A model generated the notes under the pieces. The model was not told the DNA's origin and made no database searches. It was given only the letters and a program-made list of their open reading frames with translations. The position numbers and the translations under genes are program-made. Shown here piece after piece: positions 18,623 through 28,711 of a DNA stretch of 64,000 nucleotides. Position 1 is the first letter of the stretch; the number at the start of each line of letters is the position of its first letter. The DNA is from Blastocatellia bacterium. Its GTDB lineage: Bacteria; Acidobacteriota; Blastocatellia; Chloracidobacteriales; JADJPF01. The stretch lies in contig JADJPF010000001.1 of assembly GCA_016713405.1 (NCBI GenBank), positions 62,001 to 126,000 on the forward strand, in the 5' to 3' direction.

Positions 18623-21600
18623 TTAATCATTCTTTGTAGACTTATTTTTAGTAAACATAACAGCAACAGAAATTTTACCGTCAGGATTTTTAACAGTTAA
18701 ACGAACAGGAACATCTTTCTTAAGAAACATATCAATAGTTTGATTGGAAGAGGCCCCTTTACTTTTAGCTGTAGTAAAACGGGTTGCATTCTCATCAAAA
18801 CTAAGTACAAATGTTTCCGTATCATCAATAATTAAAACAGCCCCTAGTTTAATAAATGAAGCTGCTGCTTCTAAAAATATAGTTTTATCCTCAAAAGTGG
18901 GATTTTTAATCACAGGTAAATCAGTAGAAGCAGGGTCAGAACCGCTACTCATCATTCCATTTCCAAAGAAACTTGTCACGCTATATGTAAAGTTTCCAGT
19001 TGAACTTGAACTTGTGGGGGCATTATCCATAAATGTGTTTTCGCTTCCAGATATTGACCCTATAAGATTTTCTGGTTTTATTATGTCCTCTATTTTAGGT
19101 ACTGTTCCATCTGACGGTTGGGTTACTCGGTAGATATTAAATCCAGCTATAGTTGCCTCATCTGCTTTTGGTTCTATTTTTCTTTCAGCTTCATTTACTG
19201 GAGTAGTTTCATTATCTATTGTATCTACAATACCTTTTCTATTAAATCTTACTGCTACTGAGGTTGTTCCTTCAGGATTTTTTACTACTAGTTTTACTAT
19301 ATCCTTTTTAGTTACTACTTTTTTGATTACCAGACCATTTTCTGTACTTGCTTGTTTTTTAGGAACAGTAAAACGAGTTGCTTCAACGTCAAACCCTAAT
19401 GTATAGCTTTCCTCATCATTTATTATTAATTTTGCCCCGTTTTTAATAAATGAACTAGCTGCATCTAAAAACACAGTGCCTTTTGCAAATGTTGGGTTTT
19501 TTATTACAGGAAGGTTTGTTCCCATTGGATCAGAACCGCTACTCATCATTCCATTTCCAAAAAATGAAGTTACACTGTAGGCAAAGTTATCTGATTGTCC
19601 TGTTGATGGCTTGTCCATAAATCCTGTTGCATCTGGAGGTAGGGTTGTTACTAGGTTCTCTTCTTTTACTAAATCTTCTACTTTAGGTAATGTGCCATCT
19701 ACAGGCTGAGGAACTCTATAAACATTGTATCCTGCTATTTTTAACTCTTCTTCTGCTTTAACAATACCTTTAAGCACTTTTCCTACATTGGCAATAGATT
19801 CTGGCTCTAGTTCTTTTGCTCTAACTCTAACATTTTGAGGAGGAAGAACTTGACCTATAGGAGGAGGCTGGAAAGAAATTTCTACAAGTAGTGCTGGCTC
19901 AGGTAACTTGTTGGATATTTGGAAGTCGCTTTCCTTAGCTTCTGCAACCAAATTACTAGGAGGGGCAATTACACCTGTAGGAGGGGGAGTAAAACTTAAT
20001 CTAGTTTCTATAACAGGGGTTGGATTAGCTGAAACAGCTTTTCTTATAGAAAAAATTCCGCTTGTTGTAGTAGTAATATTTCCACTACGATCAGTTGCAG
20101 TCATTATTACTTTTGCATCAGAACTTTCTAAAGTTATAGGTATATTCCAAACTAAGCTTCTGCTCTTTCCATCTAAACGGCCTATGTCATTGCTAAATGT
20201 GCCACGAGAAAGTAATGAGCCTACTACTGATACTGTAAAACCTGATAAATCATCATTGTCAGAAGCTTGGAAAGTTATTACTACAGCTTTTCCAGCTTCA
20301 AAAATTTGGCCTCCACTAGGATTGCTAAAACTAACTCTAGGCATTTCTAAATCAATACTTTCTGCTGTTAAAGCAATATTGGCATTTCCCCCATTACTTG
20401 TAACTACTACATTTCCTGTGATTTTACTTAAACTAGAAGGCTTAAATGTTACCGCTATAGAAGTACTTTCATTAGCTTTAAGCAAAGTATTTGGAATAGA
20501 GGAAATACTTAGATTATCACCTGAGATAGAAACATTTGTTATATTAAGGTTTTCTCCGCCAACATTAGTTAGTCTAAAGTTTCGTGTAAGAGTGCTACCT
20601 AGATTAACTTTACCAAAATCAATACTGCTATCACTCTGTAATTTAGCTGGAGCAACTGGAGGAGGTGGAGGTGGGTCAGAAGCTTCAGTAATAATTAAAG
20701 TAGCTGTGGAAAGAGCTAATGAAGCTCCATTAGTTGTCCCACTTAACCTTAAGTTAACAACCTTATCGCCTCCAGGTTTTTTATCATCAATAATAGGGAT
20801 AGTGAAACTTTGGCTATTAACACCAACACCAAAATTTAGAGTTCCACTAGCATCAAAATAATTAATCCCGCTACTAGCATTTGCACCAGCACTAGTAGAG
20901 TAATTAACTGCAACTGCAACATTATTACCATTTGAACGAGTTAGAGTAATTCTAGCAACACCTGCTTTTTCACTTATTGAATAAGAGCCTTGTTCAAAAG
21001 CAATCTGACCTGGTTGAGCAGTATCTTTTTCTATAATAGTAACTATTGCTCTAGGAATACTAATAGTTACACCACTAGTAGCACCTGAGAGTTGAACATT
21101 AAAAGTTTTATTTGGCCCAAATGAGCTATTAGCTATTGTGTCAATAGTAAAAGATTTAGGAGCAGTGTCATTATTAGCAAAAGTGAGGGTTCCAGACTTA
21201 GAAGTAAAATCCCTACCAGCAATAGCACTTCCATTTGAAGTAGAATAGTTAACATTAACAGCACCAGTGTTGCCATTAGTACGATTAACAGAAAGTGTAA
21301 CTTTTCCTCCCTCAGCAACACTAACAGCACTTACACTAAATCCAAGACTTCCAGCACTTGCAGCAACAGTTAAAGTATAATTTCTACTAACAGAACACCC
21401 AATTACATCAGTTGTAGTAATGGTAAAATTAAAAGTTCCACTAGCAAGAGGTGTTCCAGCTATTCCTTTTTGAGCAGCAATAAAGACAAGTCCTGAAGGT
21501 AAAGTCCCATTTGTTAAAGCAAAAGTATATGGTGCAACTCCTCCACTAGCACTAAATACTTGTGAATAAAAAGAGCTAACCTGAGCATTAGGAATAGTTG

Positions 21601-24100
21601 CAGGGCCAATTATAATATTTGGACAATTAACAACAATTGTATAAATGATAGTCCCAACACAACTATTTGTATCAGTTACGGTTACAGTAAAATTAAAAGT
21701 TCCTATAGAAGTAGGAGTACCAGATAAAACACCAGCAGTAGTAAGAGTTAAACCTGTTGGTAACGTTCCATTACTAACAGTAAAGTTATAAGGAGCGATT
21801 CCTCCATTAGCAACTAAAGTTTGAGTTGGATAAACAGTATTAACTATTACATTAGGCAAGCTAATAGGAGTAATGTTTATAGCTGCACAAGAAATGCTTA
21901 TAACATAGTTACGAGTAGCCATACAGTTATTAGCATCGCTAACTTGTATAGTAAAGTTAAATATATTTGTAACAGTTGGAGTTCCTGCCAAAACTCCATT
22001 TGGAGATAAACTTAAACCTGTAGGTAAATTTCCACTAATCACTGAAAAAGTATAAGGGGTTGTTCCTCCACTAGCTGTTAATCTCTGGTTATAAGTAGTA
22101 TTAACTTGTGAATTAGGTAAACTAGCTGGCGAAATTGTAATAGTAGGACAATTAACCATCTGGTTAAGAGTTGCTGAAGTACTACCACTAAAATTATTAT
22201 CTCCTAAATATTGAGCAGTAATAGAATGTGTTCCTAGGCTAAGATTTGAAGTCGCAAAAGTAGCAACCCCAGCACTTAAAGTGCCTGAACCAATCATTGT
22301 AGAACCATCAAAAAAGTTAACTGAGCCTGAAGGAGTACCCGCACCAGGCATATTAACTGTTACAGTTGCAGTAAAAGTAACAGTTTGCCCCAATGTTGAT
22401 GGATTAAGACTAGAGTTAAGTGTTGTGCTAGTAGTAGCTTGATTAACAGTTTGAACAAATATAGCTGAAGTACTTGCCAGAAAATCAGAGTTACCATTAT
22501 AAGTAGCAAAAATAGTATGATTACCTGTGGAAAAAGAAGAAATAGGAAAACTAGCCTGACCATTAGATAAAGTAATAGGAGCTTGGTCAATTCCATCAAT
22601 ATTAAAAACAACTGAACCTGTAGGAGGAGTTGTTCCACTTTGAGGGGTTACAGTTGCTGTAAATGTCACTGTTTGCCCAAATACTGATGGATTTGGTGAA
22701 GCGGTTAATGTAGTTGCACTTGCTACTGTATTTGGTGTAACTACTATATTATCTACACCTGCACGGAAAAGACCTCGATTATCAACTTCTGCAAAGCGTA
22801 TCCTTACTGTAGTACCTGCAAAAGGAGCAAGATTAAACGTCATATTGGTAGGATTTAACAGCATTGGATCATTTGTGTTTGTTGTAAACACATTAGCTAA
22901 AACCGCTAATGTATCAATTGGTTGCATAGGATCTATAATATCCACCCTATATTGCTGATTTGGAACAGTAGTATGATTAAGTATATTGGGACTAGGAGTA
23001 ATAAGTGGAGCATTACTTCTGTAATAGAGAATAAAAGAAAGAGTAGTACTACCAGTTAAAGTTATATCTTGATAGAGTATATGAGTACCTGGCCCACCTT
23101 GATTAGTTGTTGCTGCAAATGTACCTTGAGGAGGAGCAATATTACCTGGGCCTGGGCCAGAGTAGACTAACCATGCACCATTACCGGTTTCTACAGTTGT
23201 AAAACCAGTAAAATTGCCAGCCTCAAAATCTCCATTAACAATGCTTGTTGGTGCTAGAGGAGCAATATCTTCCACATCAACAGAGCCACTAGCAAACTTA
23301 ATAAAATCTATACTTAATAAATAATCATTACTTAAATCTAAAGAGGTTTTTGCAGGAGAAACTTTTGCAAAGTACTCACCTGTAGAAGGTATGCTAAAAA
23401 CTGCTAGCCTGCTGACAGAATTGGGGAATTTTTTAGAAATAAATTGTGGAGTAATAGAGTCACCATTAGAATCAACTAATTCTAAATTTACTTCAAATTG
23501 TCCATCATTATCATTATTTACAGCCCCAAAGCTTATGGAAACAACAGAGTCTTTTCCAGCAGAGAAAGCAAAATTATCACTATCAAAGGAACTTGCTTGT
23601 ATTTGACCATAAAAGAGATTAGCTTTATTGTGGTTAGCTTCGATGATGCTGTTATTAGGTTCAACTTCTGTTAGAGCATAATCTGTAGACTTTTGCATAA
23701 CCAAGCTACGCATATTATATCCCGGTTTAACTGGTTCTTGGTTATTTTCATAAACTTGTAAAAGGAGGTTTTGATCTAGGGTCAAATTAGACTTAAGAAT
23801 ATATTTTGTATAAAGGGCGCGAGAAATAACTAGATCTGCTTCTATGGTTGATATACTTTGCCCCAAAGCAAATTTTTTTAATATATCTACTTCATCATAA
23901 GAAAAGCTCTCTCCAATACAACTGTCAATATAAAGCTTAGTTAAAGCCTCACTACGTTGTTGGTCAAGACCTACTTTAGTTTTACTACTGCCTTTTTGTA
24001 TTTTGCTAAAAGCATCAATCGTCGATACATTGTTATTTTGAATTAGTAGCAACAGCAAAATAGCCATTGCAGAAAAGAACCATAACTTATTGTGCTTCAT
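18623..24100 (-). CDS. Giant secreted multi-domain beta-repeat surface protein
   Basis: About 1,825 residues with a signal peptide (KLWFFSAMAILLLLLI). Domains in order, rough positions: PPC-like (140-270); a choice-of-anchor/MAM-like jelly roll starting NGDFEAGNF (288-460); two Ig-like repeats (465-645); three putative-Ig He_PIG repeats with LPTGL and AGTP patterns (650-915); two Calx-beta domains (918-1137); an ASPM/HYDIN-like domain (1153-1250); an Ig-like domain; and two copies of a 196-residue module with FN3-like GYNVYRV / GFNIYRV starts. Start 24100 is set by AAGGAG 7-8 nt upstream. No LPXTG or sorting motif. Likely adhesion or matrix; no enzyme domain seen. Confidence 0.85.
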   Translation of the reverse strand: MKHNKLWFFSAMAILLLLLIQNNNVSTIDAFSKIQKGSSKTKVGLDQQRSEALTKLYIDSCIGESFSYDEVDILKKFALGQSISTIEADLVISRALYTKYILKSNLTLDQNLLLQVYENNQEPVKPGYNMRSLVMQKSTDYALTEVEPNNSIIEANHNKANLFYGQIQASSFDSDNFAFSAGKDSVVSISFGAVNNDNDGQFEVNLELVDSNGDSITPQFISKKFPNSVSRLAVFSIPSTGEYFAKVSPAKTSLDLSNDYLLSIDFIKFASGSVDVEDIAPLAPTSIVNGDFEAGNFTGFTTVETGNGAWLVYSGPGPGNIAPPQGTFAATTNQGGPGTHILYQDITLTGSTTLSFILYYRSNAPLITPSPNILNHTTVPNQQYRVDIIDPMQPIDTLAVLANVFTTNTNDPMLLNPTNMTFNLAPFAGTTVRIRFAEVDNRGLFRAGVDNIVVTPNTVASATTLTASPNPSVFGQTVTFTATVTPQSGTTPPTGSVVFNIDGIDQAPITLSNGQASFPISSFSTGNHTIFATYNGNSDFLASTSAIFVQTVNQATTSTTLNSSLNPSTLGQTVTFTATVTVNMPGAGTPSGSVNFFDGSTMIGSGTLSAGVATFATSNLSLGTHSITAQYLGDNNFSGSTSATLNQMVNCPTITISPASLPNSQVNTTYNQRLTASGGTTPYTFSVISGNLPTGLSLSPNGVLAGTPTVTNIFNFTIQVSDANNCMATRNYVISISCAAINITPISLPNVIVNTVYPTQTLVANGGIAPYNFTVSNGTLPTGLTLTTAGVLSGTPTSIGTFNFTVTVTDTNSCVGTIIYTIVVNCPNIIIGPATIPNAQVSSFYSQVFSASGGVAPYTFALTNGTLPSGLVFIAAQKGIAGTPLASGTFNFTITTTDVIGCSVSRNYTLTVAASAGSLGFSVSAVSVAEGGKVTLSVNRTNGNTGAVNVNYSTSNGSAIAGRDFTSKSGTLTFANNDTAPKSFTIDTIANSSFGPNKTFNVQLSGATSGVTISIPRAIVTIIEKDTAQPGQIAFEQGSYSISEKAGVARITLTRSNGNNVAVAVNYSTSAGANASSGINYFDASGTLNFGVGVNSQSFTIPIIDDKKPGGDKVVNLRLSGTTNGASLALSTATLIITEASDPPPPPPVAPAKLQSDSSIDFGKVNLGSTLTRNFRLTNVGGENLNITNVSISGDNLSISSIPNTLLKANESTSIAVTFKPSSLSKITGNVVVTSNGGNANIALTAESIDLEMPRVSFSNPSGGQIFEAGKAVVITFQASDNDDLSGFTVSVVGSLLSRGTFSNDIGRLDGKSRSLVWNIPITLESSDAKVIMTATDRSGNITTTTSGIFSIRKAVSANPTPVIETRLSFTPPPTGVIAPPSNLVAEAKESDFQISNKLPEPALLVEISFQPPPIGQVLPPQNVRVRAKELEPESIANVGKVLKGIVKAEEELKIAGYNVYRVPQPVDGTLPKVEDLVKEENLVTTLPPDATGFMDKPSTGQSDNFAYSVTSFFGNGMMSSGSDPMGTNLPVIKNPTFAKGTVFLDAASSFIKNGAKLIINDEESYTLGFDVEATRFTVPKKQASTENGLVIKKVVTKKDIVKLVVKNPEGTTSVAVRFNRKGIVDTIDNETTPVNEAERKIEPKADEATIAGFNIYRVTQPSDGTVPKIEDIIKPENLIGSISGSENTFMDNAPTSSSSTGNFTYSVTSFFGNGMMSSGSDPASTDLPVIKNPTFEDKTIFLEAAASFIKLGAVLIIDDTETFVLSFDENATRFTTAKSKGASSNQTIDMFLKKDVPVRLTVKNPDGKISVAVMFTKNKSTKND

Positions 24101-24580
24101 CCTAAATCTCCTTAAAAGACCCAATTTTTTACAAAGCAAATTCCAGAGGTATTTAAATAAGCTTTTTCAAAGTGCCACCCAGCAATTTTCCTAGCATAAC
24201 TAAGGGGGCATCAGTATGGACTAAACCTTGACAAGAAATCAATTCTTAATAGTAGTTTTCTGGAAGAATTGCTGCGGTAGTTCTAAATCGCTGCTTATTT
24301 TTCTACGGACATAGCAGTAATAATGATTTGTACATAGGGTTTAAGCTTGTTAAACTGGATTTTACTTAATAGTTTGGTGGGTAGTAATTTTTAAGTGCTA
24401 TTCTTAATAATAGAAGTACAACGTAAACTAAGTAATATAATATTTCTTTAGTTTATACTGCATTTACTAGTTAATTATTTTAGCTAGTAGATGTAATAAT
24501 AATTAAATCAAGTAGTTAGTTATATTGACTGGTTTTATAGAGTTTTAAGTAACACTAGAGTATAAGCCTGGTTAATTTAT
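24101..24580. other. 480-bp AT-rich intergenic region
   Basis: No open frame worth calling. It holds the presumed promoter and leader of the surface-protein gene (minus strand, AAGGAG at its edge) and one copy of a 19-base sequence repeated at 41246-41264. No tRNA or known riboswitch was recognised. Confidence 0.6.
24415..24433 (-). repeat. 19-bp dispersed repeat, copy 1
   Basis: The exact reverse complement of 41246-41264, in the spacer between the surface-protein and VWA genes. Confidence 0.6.
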
Positions 24581-25597
24581 TTACTCCTTAGCTACAATGT
24601 AACCTTCTTTAGCTTGTACGCTTAAGCCTAATTTACTTAATAAAACTTTCACCATACGGAATTTTCCATCTCTATGTTCATTGCTTGGGGTATAGGTAAT
24701 AATATATTGATTTCGGATTTCTTCTGCTACCTGGGCATAAGCAAAAGTTAAATCCTGGGGTTTTAAAGGGGTATAAATATTGCCACCGCTTCGATAAGCA
24801 AAATTTTCTAACTCGGTTTCTGCTTTTTCTAATCTTTCTAACATTGCCGCTGCTTCAGCTTTTCTAGTTACTAAATGACTAGTAAAAGTATAAGTGTTTT
24901 TTAGCTTTTTCATCAAAATGCGGGATTCATTTACAATATATAAACCTACATTATTTTTTAATAATGATAAATAAGCTTGCTCTTGAGTAATTGAACTACC
25001 GTTATCATCCCCATCTGTTAGTATAATGATTATTTTGCGACCCTCTAAATTAGCTAATTTTTCTTTAGTTGCATAAAATAAAGCATCCCAAAGACAGGTA
25101 GCTTGACCTGGATGATAAAGCTTATTTATAGCTTGTTTAACATCTTCTGAATCTCCAGTCCAATCTTGAAGAAGTTCTATTTTGTCAGCAAATTGGATGA
25201 TTGCAACGCGGTCAATAGGTCGTAGGAGTTGAGAAAATTTAATAGCCGCTTGACGAATGTTTTTAATTTCTGAATAAACACTTCCAGAAGCATCCAAAAG
25301 CAATACTACATTTACAGGTGCTTCACGTAGGTTAAAACTTGTAATTTGTTGAATTGACCCATCTTCAACTACAGTAAAATCACTTTCACACAGCCCTTTA
25401 GCTAACCGTCCCTTTTGATCTCTAACTGTAATAGGCCATAAAACCTCACTGGTTTTTATATTTACTATAGACTCTTCTTCCAAGTTACTAGATGAGGGCG
25501 TTTCTGGGCAGTTATTTTGAGCAAAAGTATTGATAATAGTTAGTAAACAAAACACATTAATAAGTGCTAATTGGCGAAGTAATATACTTATTTTCAT
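24581..25597 (-). CDS. VWFA-related acidobacterial-type secreted protein
   Basis: A 338-residue protein with a signal peptide and a von Willebrand A domain. The metal-dependent adhesion site reads LLLDASGSV (about residues 97-105), with the second Asp in IILTDGDDNGS. The preceding sequence, RDQKGRLAKGLCESDFTVVEDGSIQQITSF, and the C-terminal RNQYIITYTPSNEHRDGKFRMVKV are the hallmarks of the VWFA-related domain family that is expanded in Acidobacteria. These proteins are exported; their partners are unknown. It sits between the surface-protein and CapA genes on the same strand, 35 bp after CapA. Confidence 0.85.
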   Translation of the reverse strand: MKISILLRQLALINVFCLLTIINTFAQNNCPETPSSSNLEEESIVNIKTSEVLWPITVRDQKGRLAKGLCESDFTVVEDGSIQQITSFNLREAPVNVVLLLDASGSVYSEIKNIRQAAIKFSQLLRPIDRVAIIQFADKIELLQDWTGDSEDVKQAINKLYHPGQATCLWDALFYATKEKLANLEGRKIIIILTDGDDNGSSITQEQAYLSLLKNNVGLYIVNESRILMKKLKNTYTFTSHLVTRKAEAAAMLERLEKAETELENFAYRSGGNIYTPLKPQDLTFAYAQVAEEIRNQYIITYTPSNEHRDGKFRMVKVLLSKLGLSVQAKEGYIVAKE

Positions 25598-25632
25598 ATT
25601 ATTTTCTCGTAATGTTAATTTATTAATAAATA

Positions 25633-26703
25633 TTAATTAGAGTAAGAAATTGTACCATCTTCAGCAACTTTTACTGCACTTGAACCAAAATCTTGTGTTG
25701 AGAGAGTTTTAATAACGGAAATCACTTGTTTTTCTGTATCAAATTTGGGGCCACCAGGTTTTTCTTGTTTTAATGGATAAATTTTTCCATTCAAAAATTT
25801 TCCTGTTAAATCAATATTAGTTTCTAAAATTAGAGATAAACCTTTTGCACCTGTTAAGTTAAATGCTCCATAAGTAGCAAAATTACCTAAAGAATAAGCA
25901 ATAAGGCGTTCTTTGTAAATTTCCATTCCACGAACTACATGCGGGCCATGACCAATTACTAAATCTGCTCCAGAATCTATTACAGCATGAGTAAACTTGC
26001 GTAAGTCACCTCTGGCTTCTCCTAGGTAGACTTCTTTTCCATGAGGGACATTTTGATGGGCTTCTCCCTCTGCTCCACCATGAAAGGAAACTACTACAAT
26101 ATCAGATTTGGTTACTGTGTCTGCAACCACTCGTTTAGCAGTTTCTACATCATTTAAGTTATAAGCTACAGAATTAGTAGCAAAGGCCACAAGAGAAACT
26201 TTTTTTCCTTTTATAGTTAAACTACCTATTGAGCCTACAGGCCCAGAATGAATAATTCCTAAAGTGTCTAAAACTTTTTGTGAACTCTCCATTCCATATT
26301 GCCCAAAATCAAAAGCATGATTATTTGCTAAGCTAATTAAGTCAAATCCAGCATCTTTAAGGTGTTTACCATAGCGAGTTGGTACACGAAAAGCATAACA
26401 ATTTTTTGAGCCTTTACTACATTTAGTAGATTTACCACCTTCAAGCATCGGGCCTTCTAAATTACCAAAAGCTATATCTGGTTTAGTTAGAACAGAGGTG
26501 ACTTCTTTAAGTAAATCTGCTCCGTCATTAGGTGGGAGCAACGCACCTTCGGGCCAGGTAGTCCCCATCATAATATCACCAACACTAGCAAAAGAAATAG
26601 TATTTTTACTAATTTCTTGCCCTTTAATTGAACTCATACTTATAAAACAGCAAATTAATATTAGTAAAATGACTAGAACTGACGCACTTTTGCTGATAAA
26701 CAT
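25633..26703 (-). CDS. CapA-family (poly-gamma-glutamate synthesis-like) phosphoesterase
   Basis: A 356-residue exported protein with a hydrophobic N terminus. It has the CapA/PGA_cap metallophosphatase-like motifs: SVGDIMMG near the start, FGNLEGPM, LANNHAFDFG, VSFHGGAEG, and GHGPHVVRGMEIY followed by AYSLGNF. In Bacillus CapA acts with CapBCE in poly-gamma-glutamate export; no capB or capC is present here, and lone CapA homologues are widespread with unclear roles. GGGAGA lies 6-7 bases before the ATG. The VWA gene follows by 35 bp. Confidence 0.85.
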   Translation of the reverse strand: MFISKSASVLVILLILICCFISMSSIKGQEISKNTISFASVGDIMMGTTWPEGALLPPNDGADLLKEVTSVLTKPDIAFGNLEGPMLEGGKSTKCSKGSKNCYAFRVPTRYGKHLKDAGFDLISLANNHAFDFGQYGMESSQKVLDTLGIIHSGPVGSIGSLTIKGKKVSLVAFATNSVAYNLNDVETAKRVVADTVTKSDIVVVSFHGGAEGEAHQNVPHGKEVYLGEARGDLRKFTHAVIDSGADLVIGHGPHVVRGMEIYKERLIAYSLGNFATYGAFNLTGAKGLSLILETNIDLTGKFLNGKIYPLKQEKPGGPKFDTEKQVISVIKTLSTQDFGSSAVKVAEDGTISYSN

Positions 26704-27089
26704 GGCAGTCTCCCTTGATTGATAGCTTTTTGATGTTTTAGAGTTCGATGTAGAAAAGATAAATTGATTTTAATTGACTCTTTTGTAAAAGACAACTTAG
26801 AGATTTTTGCTTTCTGAAAAAAGCCTTTGCTTACAAGTATTTTGGATGGTATAGTTAACTTACTTTCTTAGCTATTATCAAACTATTAAGTGATATGAGA
26901 TAAATTTTTTTGATATTTTCAAAAAATTTATTTTGTTAACAAATAATTATTTTTCTATTCTTTATAACCACATAGTGGCTTTTGATAATAGACCAGCACT
27001 TTAAGGCTGGTTCTTATAAGCAACATATTTCTTATTTAATCAATCAATCTTTCAAACAACTATTGTTTATCTTCTTTAAGAGGTGACAG
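26704..27089. other. 386-bp divergent intergenic region
   Basis: It separates the divergent CapA and transpeptidase genes and must hold both promoters. Two small hairpins occur in the leader of the plus-strand gene: CCAC-ATA-GTGG near 26968-26978 and ACCAGC/GCTGGT at 26992-27011. Their short stems and lack of T tracts give no firm function. No small gene recognised. Confidence 0.5.
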
Positions 27090-28376
27090 ATGAAGTATCG
27101 AATTACTACTTTTTGCTTAGTTATCCTTATGGTATTTTCCTTAGCTACAATAAATTATGATGATGTTTATGCTGCTGCTAAAAAACCTAAATCTAGCAAA
27201 ACAAAAGTTACCAAGGGAAAGCTGGCCTCTAAATATAAAACTACTAGTAAAAGTCGTCGTTCTAGCCGTTGGTCAATTCGTCAAGCCTCTGTGCGTAGCC
27301 GTAATGTTGCTTATAGACGTTCAATTACACGAGTTTCTTCTGTAAATAATATGTTGTTAAGTACTGCTAAAACATTCATTGATCAAGATGATTTAAGAGG
27401 AGAAGATTTAGAACTGCGCCGTGCTGCACTTTCAGCTATAGGTGATCATCCTGCAACAGTTGTAATAATGGATCCTAACAATGGGCAAGTTTATAGTATG
27501 GTCAATCAATCTTGGGCCATAGGAAAACCCTTTAAGCCTTGTTCTACAATTAAATTAATTACTTCTATTGCAGCATTAAATGAAGGTGTTGCTGAGGCTG
27601 ATTATCCTGCTACTATTAGTGGTCTTGGCTCAATTAATATGATTAATGCTTTAGCTTATTCTAATAATCAGTATTTTCAATCATTAGGCTATCAATTAGG
27701 CTTTGATCAAGTTATTAATTATGCTCGTCAATGGGGTTTAGGTCCAAAGACAGGCCTTAATAATGATGGTGCAAGCCCAGGATTCTTACCAGAGTATAAA
27801 AGCCCCCAAGCTTTACCAAGAATGTGTAGTCATGGCGATGATATTGGCGTAACTGCTCTACAACTAGCTGTTTTAACCTCTGCTATTGCTAATGGTGGAA
27901 AAATTTACCAACCACAAGTTTTACGTACAGAAACAGATAAGCAAAGTTTTCAACCTAAATTACTTCGTACAGTAACTTTAACTGAAGATGTTAGGGAAAA
28001 ACTTATTGAAGGTATGGTAGGGGCTGTTACTTACGGAACTGCTAGACGTTCTGGAGCAGCACCATTAAATGTAGCTGGCAAAACAGGAAGTTGTAATGGG
28101 GAAGAATCTAAATTAGGATTATTTGCTTCCTTCTCTAGTCCTAATAAACCTAACTTAGTAGTAGTAGTAGTTTCTACAGGTTCTAATGAAAGAGGCTTTG
28201 TATCAGCCAGTATAGCTGGAGAAATTTATAATAATATTGCTCATCGATTAGGGATTGAGAAAAATAACTCCATAGATTCTTTAGAATCAAAACCACAACG
28301 CCCAAGACGAGTTACAACTAACGATAATAACCTTTTAGAATTTGATGAAGAGGAAGAAGACGAAAACGAGGAATAA
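27090..28376 (+). CDS. Penicillin-binding transpeptidase-domain protein
   Basis: A 428-residue exported protein: signal peptide, a Lys/Arg/Ser-rich linker (residues 28-80), then a penicillin-binding transpeptidase fold. The active-site triad is visible: SxxK as STIK (about residue 152), SxN as SNN in AYSNNQYF, and KTG in VAGKTGSCNG. It lacks the dimerisation and glycosyltransferase domains of full class A or B PBPs, so it may be a dedicated cross-linking enzyme or a class D-like protein. The C terminus is acidic (DEEEEDENEE). GAGGTGA before the ATG supports the start, and a strong hairpin follows the gene. Confidence 0.85.
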   Translation: MKYRITTFCLVILMVFSLATINYDDVYAAAKKPKSSKTKVTKGKLASKYKTTSKSRRSSRWSIRQASVRSRNVAYRRSITRVSSVNNMLLSTAKTFIDQDDLRGEDLELRRAALSAIGDHPATVVIMDPNNGQVYSMVNQSWAIGKPFKPCSTIKLITSIAALNEGVAEADYPATISGLGSINMINALAYSNNQYFQSLGYQLGFDQVINYARQWGLGPKTGLNNDGASPGFLPEYKSPQALPRMCSHGDDIGVTALQLAVLTSAIANGGKIYQPQVLRTETDKQSFQPKLLRTVTLTEDVREKLIEGMVGAVTYGTARRSGAAPLNVAGKTGSCNGEESKLGLFASFSSPNKPNLVVVVVSTGSNERGFVSASIAGEIYNNIAHRLGIEKNNSIDSLESKPQRPRRVTTNDNNLLEFDEEEEDENEE

Positions 28377-28711
28377 CTATCTAAATCTTTTAGTAAAATT
28401 AGCAAAATAGGGCTAACATATTTTTTATGTTAGCCCTATAACTTTGTTAAACTATTATAATTGCTGGGCTTGTTATTCAATTATTTATAAGGCTTCTAGG
28501 GTTAAAATCTATAGTATTAATCTTAGTGCAAGGCTGTGAGGCGAAGCGACAGAGTTTTTTCTTAGCATTAAAAGAGTTTGTCACCCTTTTAAAGCTTAAA
28601 AAGATGTATTGATTATTACCTAAAGCTATAATCCTCAATTACAGTTATATTGGCCTTTTAGGTCTTAAGATAAAAATACTAAATCTTTTAAGTTACGTTG
28701 TACTCATAATT
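28377..28711. other. 335-bp intergenic region
   Basis: It contains the terminator of the transpeptidase gene (28407-28439) and, just before the exonuclease ATG, AGTTACGTTGTACT (28690-28703), a variant of a sequence repeated in two other intergenic regions. No gene recognised. Confidence 0.6.
28407..28439 (+). terminator. Terminator after the transpeptidase gene
   Basis: A perfect 14-bp stem, ATAGGGCTAACATA with TATGTTAGCCCTAT, and a T5 loop, 31 bp after the stop codon. The T tract after the stem is poor, so strength is uncertain. Confidence 0.7.

Noticed and set aside
19908..20861. 317-codon plus-strand open frame
   Set aside because: It is antisense to the giant surface protein, hydrophobic by complementarity, with no matching family or start signal.
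24101..24580. A possible riboswitch upstream of the surface-protein gene
   Set aside because: GC-richer leader pieces near 24.2 kb did not match a riboswitch consensus I know.
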